Shown: one piece after another, positions 6,584 through 10,083 of the stretch
Position numbering within the stretch: position 1 is the first letter of the stretch
Layout: every line of letters starts with the position of its first letter
DNA from: an uncultured bacterium
Lineage (GTDB): Bacteria > Bacillota_A > Clostridia > Lachnospirales > Lachnospiraceae
Direction: 5' to 3'
Assembly: GCA_905215045.1 (NCBI GenBank)
Contig: CAJMOO010000065.1
Coordinates: forward strand, 1-10,083
DNA: 10,083 bases
Program-made: the position numbers and the translations under genes
The notes under the pieces: generated by a model
The model's input: the letters and a program-made list of their open reading frames with translations, nothing else
The model's database searches: none
Told to the model about the DNA's origin: nothing

Positions 6584-7381
6584 ATGTCACAATCACAATA
6601 TTATGTTACACATTATTTTAATGCACAAAATGCTGGCAGCTTCATGGCTGTTTCTTTGATCGGCCTGATTGTTGTCCTTGCCATCGTTTTACTTACCGCA
6701 AAGCTTCAAAAACATTATAAGATCAATATTGAAAATCCAACAGAGGCTGAACTTGCACAAATTGAACAAACACATAAAACAAAAGTTATCAGCTGGATCG
6801 AAAGCTTTTATGAAATGGTATTTTCAAGCACCTCCGTACTGATCTTCCTTTCTCTTTATTATGTTCTCGACGAAAGGATCCCTCAGGCGGCTTATTTCTG
6901 GAATAAATATCAAGATATTTTGTTGATGGTATTTCTAGTATGTTCTGTATTTTTAACATTCTGGTTTGACCGGATCTTTGTTCATCTGAAAATGATCTCA
7001 TCCGAACAAAAAGCCTCCGTACGACTGATCTCTGCCTTTTATATCATTCTGATCTTGTTGTACATAAAATTTATTTATAACGATTCAAATTATGATTCTT
7101 TGATCTTTTATTTTGTAATGCTAGCGATCGGTCGTTTTGTCTATTTTGATTCAACGCTTGATTACATCAAGGAATCTTTGAAAAGTGTCATGAAATACCT
7201 GCCTTTGCTGGTTTTGATGGGCGCTTATTCTGGATTTATCTGTTGGTATGGATTTTCCTCTGATTTCTTGTTAAAGTCAAATGGCGTGATCGTTAGTACA
7301 CTGTTGGCACATTTGTTTATGGATGTAGCGATATTTGTATTGGATAAGATCCGCGTTGTGCAATTCATAGGGAAATTTTAA
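6584..7381 (+). CDS. multi-pass membrane protein of unknown function
   Basis: 265 residues, not recognised. About seven hydrophobic segments can be read: ~19-39, 76-95, 110-128, 146-166, 171-188, 203-222 and 233-253. A hydrophilic, charged loop lies between the first two (~40-70, with NPTEAELAQIEQTHKTK). The short N-terminus is polar (MSQSQYYVTHYFNAQNAG). No transporter, protease or kinase motif is visible, and the membrane charges are few (D129-R130, D190, D247). A strong GAAGGGG ribosome binding site sits six bases before ATG. The gene is monocistronic, divergent from the phosphoesterase operon and convergent with citrate synthase; its transcript should end in the long hairpin that begins 25 bp after the stop. 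An integral membrane protein is certain; role and substrate are not. Confidence 0.8.
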   Translation: MSQSQYYVTHYFNAQNAGSFMAVSLIGLIVVLAIVLLTAKLQKHYKINIENPTEAELAQIEQTHKTKVISWIESFYEMVFSSTSVLIFLSLYYVLDERIPQAAYFWNKYQDILLMVFLVCSVFLTFWFDRIFVHLKMISSEQKASVRLISAFYIILILLYIKFIYNDSNYDSLIFYFVMLAIGRFVYFDSTLDYIKESLKSVMKYLPLLVLMGAYSGFICWYGFSSDFLLKSNGVIVSTLLAHLFMDVAIFVLDKIRVVQFIGKF

Positions 7382-7405
7382 GTTGTATGAGTTGAAGATC
7401 GTCGC

Positions 7406-7634
7406 GTATTTAGAGAAAAAATGAAAGATAGCCTGTGAGCAACACGAATTCCATTGACGGAGTTTTGACAGAACGCTTATCCGCTGGATCTCCTGCGATA
7501 ACTCGCGTTGAAAGTTACTGAAACCAGTAGTCTTTGACGCTCAAGCAATCGCCCGATCCAGCTGCGATTCTATCAAAACTCCTATGGAATTCGATCGTTG
7601 CTCACAGGCTATCTTTCATTTTTTCTCTAAATAC
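7406..7634. repeat. 229-nt long palindromic hairpin element, also a likely bidirectional terminator
   Basis: Bases 7406-7443 and 7597-7634 are perfect 38-bp inverted repeats. Pairing continues inward with small bulges: CGAATTCCAT (from 7445 and before 7594), GGAGTTTTGA (7459-7468 with 7573-7582), GCTGGATC (7483-7490 with 7555-7562), GCGAT (7495-7499 with 7548-7552), and an apical TACTG-AAAC-CAGTA hairpin (7516-7529). Nearly the whole element thus folds into one rod. A6 and T6 tracts in the outer arms flank a G/C-richer stem (GATAGCCTGTGAGCAAC), so either strand can act as an intrinsic terminator. It begins 25 bp after the membrane protein stop. It is far longer than an ordinary terminator and could be a small palindromic mobile element. 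No open reading frame of note and no clear target-site duplication were seen. Confidence 0.85.
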
Positions 7635-7781
7635 CTGAAGACTTTCAATCATAAAATCAAGAAAATTCAAGCAACTGTATATTGAACAATGTTGGTTATG
7701 AATTATAATTTTAACTGATAGAAGTTCCAAGGCTGTCTATTAACGAATACAAAATTATTAACCAATATCATTTAACATGCA

Positions 7782-7804
7782 CACTATGTAGTGATTTGAA
7801 TCAC
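7782..7804. other. two overlapping short palindromes
   Basis: CACTATGTAGTG (7782-7793) and GTGATTTGAATCAC (7791-7804) share GTG. Each can form its own 5-6 bp hairpin with a 2-base centre, and they cannot form together. They lie at the -35 region of the putative promoter for the structured element that follows, which would suit an operator, but no known operator consensus is recognised. The remaining DNA from 7635 to 7781 is A+T-rich and shows nothing identifiable. Confidence 0.35.
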
Positions 7805-7824
7805 GTAAATTATTTGAATATTAT
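7796..7824 (+). promoter_or_regulatory. possible promoter of the structured RNA element
   Basis: TTGAAT (7796-7801) and TATTAT (7819-7824) are 17 bp apart. Transcription would start near 7831, inside the left arm of the element and exactly opposite the T-run that would end the RNA. Both boxes match 4-5 of 6 positions. The A+T-rich setting makes chance matches likely, so this is suggestive only. Confidence 0.4.
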
Positions 7825-7970
7825 AAAAAGAGATCATGTGTCTGCAACCGTACGGACACGTCTGCACTTAGCGAGTGGATGGTCGTTAGACCATTCAGGA
7901 GCTTAGTACAGCTACGTGGGAGTCCGAACGCGAGTGGGTTGCAGACACATGATCTCTTTTTATAATATTC
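7816..7970 (+). ncRNA. candidate structured RNA or palindromic element with 34-bp perfect ends
   Basis: Bases 7816-7849 and 7937-7970 are perfect inverted repeats (34 bp). Inside lies a branched core: GGAC (7854-7857) with GTCC (7922-7925), ACGT (7858-7861) with ACGT (7914-7917), then three hairpins: CACT/AGTG (7865-7877), ATGGTC-GTTA-GACCAT (7879-7894) and AGCT/AGCT (7900-7913). The right arm ends GATCTCTTTTT like an intrinsic terminator, and a plausible promoter would start an RNA at ~7831 and end it at ~7960, giving about 130 nt with paired ends. By symmetry the minus strand also forms a terminator, and it lies 30 bp after the citrate synthase stop, so it may serve that gene too. The strand is therefore uncertain. 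I cannot assign it to a known RNA family; it is not a tRNA, tmRNA, RNase P or SRP RNA by eye. A palindromic mobile element is the main alternative. Confidence 0.55.
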
Positions 7971-8000
7971 CACCAATAATTTCCGTCATTCAATCACAAT

Positions 8001-9368
8001 TTATCTTTCATCAATTGGTGTATATTCTCTATGTGGTGCCACAGCTTTATAAGCCGGACGAATAATACGATTACCGTTCATCAACTCTTCCATTCGATGT
8101 GCTGACCATCCTACAATACGTGCGATCGCAAATAATGGTGTATATAACTGATGTGGTAATCCTAACATGCTGTAGATAAATCCACTGTAGAAGTCGATGT
8201 TTGCGCTGACTCCTTTGTAGATCTTTCTCTTCTCACCAATGACCTGTTTGGCAAGACGTTCTACCGTTGCATACAATTGATATTCTTCTTCTTTTCCTTT
8301 TTCTTCAGAAAGCTGTTTTACGAAGCGTGAAAGAATCTTGGAACGTGGATCTGATAATGAATATACTGCATGTCCTATACCATAGATCAATCCTGCTTTG
8401 TCGAATGCTTCTTTATTCAGCAGTTTTAATAAATATTCACGAATTTCTTCTTCATTGGACCAGTCTTTGACATTGGCTTTTAGATCATCGAACATCTGTA
8501 CGACTTTAATGTTTGCTCCACCATGTTTTGGACCTTTCAATGAGCAAAGGGCTGCTGCGATCGCTGAATATGTATCTGTTCCTGAAGATGATACAACGTG
8601 TGTTGTGAACGTAGAGTTGTTACCTCCACCATGCTCTGCATGAAGCACTAACGCCATATCTAGTAATTTTGCTTCCAGTTTTGTATATTTGCTGTCTGGT
8701 CTTAACAGATGAAGGATATTCTCTGCTGTAGAAAGTTCTGGATCTGGAAGATGAATGAATAAACTTTCTCCTCTCTCATAATGATTGTATGCCTGATATG
8801 CATATACAGAAAGTACAGGGAATAATGCGATCAGCTGAATGCACTGACGCAGTACATTTGGCAGTGAAATATCACTTGCATTGTCATCATATGAAAATAA
8901 TGTTAAGACGCTTCGTGCTAATGTATTCATCATGTCACGGCTTGGTGCTTTCATGATGATATCTCTTACAAAGTTTGTAGGAAGCTGTCTGTATTCTCCA
9001 AGCATTCCTTCAAACTGTTTTAACTGGTCCTTTTTAGGGAGTTCTCCAAACAACAGTAAGTATGCTGTTTCTTCAAATCCAAAACGATCTTCTTCGATAA
9101 ATCCCTTTACGATATCCTCGATATCAATTCCGCGGTAATATAATTTACCTTCACACGGCACGATTTCACGGTCGATCATTGTATAAGCATTGATCATGGA
9201 AATGTCAGTTAATCCTGCAAGGACACCTTCACCATTACGTTTACGAAGACCTCTTTTTACATCATATTTTGCAAACAACTCTTCATCAATCTTCTTATTA
9301 CATTTCTTAGCCAGTTCTTTAATCTCAGGGGTTACCTCTGAAAACTTATTAGGCACATCTTTAACCAT
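8001..9368 (-). CDS. gltA: citrate synthase
   Basis: 455 residues; condenses acetyl-CoA with oxaloacetate to citrate in the cytoplasm. The catalytic triad is visible as H246 (HAEHGGGNNS), H333 (GIGHAVY) and D392 (ANIDFYSG); GPKHGGAN (~279-286) and the C-terminal Arg-containing WSAHRMEELMNGNRIIRP (~421-438) are also typical. The N-terminus carries LRKRNGEGVLAGLTDIS and KLYYRGIDIEDIV, the usual start of the large domain. The length fits the 450-460 residue form common in anaerobic Firmicutes. In such bacteria, often without a full TCA cycle, it feeds 2-oxoglutarate and glutamate synthesis. The frame is open from a TTG at 9389, but that codon lies upstream of the AGGAGGGAG ribosome binding site; ATG 9368 is the start. 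It follows the amino-acid ABC ATPase by 33 bp with no terminator between, suggesting co-transcription. Confidence 0.95.
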   Translation of the reverse strand: MVKDVPNKFSEVTPEIKELAKKCNKKIDEELFAKYDVKRGLRKRNGEGVLAGLTDISMINAYTMIDREIVPCEGKLYYRGIDIEDIVKGFIEEDRFGFEETAYLLLFGELPKKDQLKQFEGMLGEYRQLPTNFVRDIIMKAPSRDMMNTLARSVLTLFSYDDNASDISLPNVLRQCIQLIALFPVLSVYAYQAYNHYERGESLFIHLPDPELSTAENILHLLRPDSKYTKLEAKLLDMALVLHAEHGGGNNSTFTTHVVSSSGTDTYSAIAAALCSLKGPKHGGANIKVVQMFDDLKANVKDWSNEEEIREYLLKLLNKEAFDKAGLIYGIGHAVYSLSDPRSKILSRFVKQLSEEKGKEEEYQLYATVERLAKQVIGEKRKIYKGVSANIDFYSGFIYSMLGLPHQLYTPLFAIARIVGWSAHRMEELMNGNRIIRPAYKAVAPHREYTPIDER

Positions 9369-9401
9369 CGTTTTTCTCCCTCCTAGCAATTGCTATCGTT
9401 T

Positions 9402-10083
9402 CTAGTTTACATCATGGTATTTTCCAAGGAATTCTCTTGTTCTTTCATTATCAGAACTGAATACCTCATCTGGAGATGCATCTTCAATGATGACTCCTTT
9501 ATCCATAAAAATGATCCTGTCTGAAATTTCTTTTGCAAAAGCCATCTCGTGTGTGACGATCACCATCGTGATATTTAGATCTGTCAGTGATTTGATGACT
9601 TTTAATACTTCTCCAGTAAGCTCTGGATCAAGTGCAGAAGTCGGTTCATCAAAGAACAAGATCTTTGGTTCCAAGGCTAATGCTCTTGCGATCGATACTC
9701 GCTGTGACTGTCCACCGGATAATTCACATGGATAAGCATCTGCCTTTGTCTCAAGACCTAATTTCTTTAACAGCTCCCTTGCCTTCTCTTCTGCCTGTTT
9801 CTTAGGTACTCCTGCAACACATACAGGGGCTTCCATTACATTTCTTAGAACACTATAGTGTGGAAACAGGTTAAAGTTCTGAAATACAAATCCTGTTTCC
9901 ATTAAAATTTCTTTCAAAATATCTTTGCCTGCGTAGACTGGTGCTCCATTCTTTGTCTCAACCAGTGTCTTTCCATCGATCGTGATCGTTCCGGATGTGA
10001 TCGTCTCTAACTGATTCATACAACGCAGTAATGTTGATTTTCCTGATCCTGATGATCCAATGATCGAAATGATCTCGCCGTCA
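9402..10083 (-). CDS. polar amino-acid ABC transporter ATP-binding protein, GlnQ-like (5' end outside window)
   Basis: Drives uptake of a polar amino acid together with a membrane permease and a substrate-binding protein. 226 residues are visible; about 25 N-terminal residues are cut off by the window edge. In order: Walker A GSSGSGKST (near 10030-10060), Q-loop GFVFQNFNLFPH, signature LSGGQSQRVSIARAL, Walker B ILFFDEPTSALDPEL and the switch His in IVTHEM. The GlnQ/HisP group is indicated by NFNLFPH, the ALDPEL D-loop and the short C-terminus (FLGKYHDVN). A Met at 10019 is not the start, because the P-loop lies upstream of it in the same frame. Substrate (glutamine, glutamate, cystine or other) cannot be told without the binding protein. 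The stop is 33 bp ahead of citrate synthase, pointing to a shared transcript. Confidence 0.93.
   Translation of the reverse strand, partial: DGEIISIIGSSGSGKSTLLRCMNQLETITSGTITIDGKTLVETKNGAPVYAGKDILKEILMETGFVFQNFNLFPHYSVLRNVMEAPVCVAGVPKKQAEEKARELLKKLGLETKADAYPCELSGGQSQRVSIARALALEPKILFFDEPTSALDPELTGEVLKVIKSLTDLNITMVIVTHEMAFAKEISDRIIFMDKGVIIEDASPDEVFSSDNERTREFLGKYHDVN

Noticed and set aside
7501..7935. Nine-base complementarity between the two palindromic elements (ACTCGCGTT at 7501-7509 and AACGCGAGT at 7927-7935) as a kissing contact.
   Set aside because: A 9-base match between regions of 229 and 155 nt is not surprising by chance, and both segments are already in or beside other pairs.
7850..7936. 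Cloverleaf-like core of the 155-nt element as a tRNA.
   Set aside because: The middle hairpin has a 4-base loop, there is no T-arm GTTCRA sequence, no acceptor/CCA end, and the outer stem is 34 bp.
9369..9389. TTG at 9389 as the citrate synthase start.
   Set aside because: It lies upstream of the AGGAGG ribosome binding site; ATG 9368 is correctly spaced and gives the usual protein length.
1..10083. CRISPR arrays, rRNA or tRNA genes, insertion sequences with transposase, phage genes.
   Set aside because: No regularly spaced repeats, no RNA gene signatures and no transposase, integrase or structural phage protein motifs were seen on either strand.

Overview
The window looks like chromosomal DNA from a low-GC, strictly anaerobic Firmicute, most likely a Lachnospiraceae (Anaerostipes/Blautia-like) gut bacterium. 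This is inferred from A+T-rich intergenic DNA, strong GGAGG-type ribosome binding sites, occasional TTG starts and the style of the citrate synthase and amino-acid ABC ATPase. No marker gene fixes the species.

Left edge (1-960): the last codons of a possible plus-strand gene run into a perfect 21-bp bidirectional terminator. Facing it is a decayed SorC-family sugar-responsive regulator that keeps its promoter and ribosome binding site. Its helix-turn-helix, sugar-binding core and C-terminal tail lie in three different frames, with sequence missing at both joins.

Centre (961-6339): a tight seven-gene minus-strand operon starts at a promoter near 6376-6405. In order it encodes a membrane-anchored metallophosphoesterase (TTG start), an HPr-kinase-like P-loop protein, an NTP_transf_5-type nucleotidyltransferase, a RelA/SpoT-fold nucleotide pyrophosphokinase with all key residues, an 83-residue helical protein, a 176-residue helical protein whose start overlaps the previous stop (ATGA), and an FG-GAP/VCBS-like propeller protein that seems to have lost its N-terminus. 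The kinase/nucleotidyltransferase pair resembles the tailoring pair of some lasso peptide clusters, but no peptide or lasso synthetase is present. The operon function is unknown and is the main protein-level lead.

Right (6584-10083): a divergent plus-strand gene encodes a multi-pass membrane protein of unknown function. It converges on citrate synthase, which lies 33 bp behind a polar amino-acid ABC transporter ATPase cut by the window edge. That pair suggests a link between glutamate-family amino-acid supply and carbon skeleton synthesis.

The 619-bp convergent gap (7382-8000) has no protein gene but holds two long palindromic elements. One is a 229-nt near-continuous hairpin with perfect 38-bp ends. 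The other is a 155-nt element with perfect 34-bp ends around a three-hairpin core, preceded by a plausible promoter and ending in a T-run. The second looks like a compact structured RNA or a small palindromic mobile element and is the main RNA-level lead.
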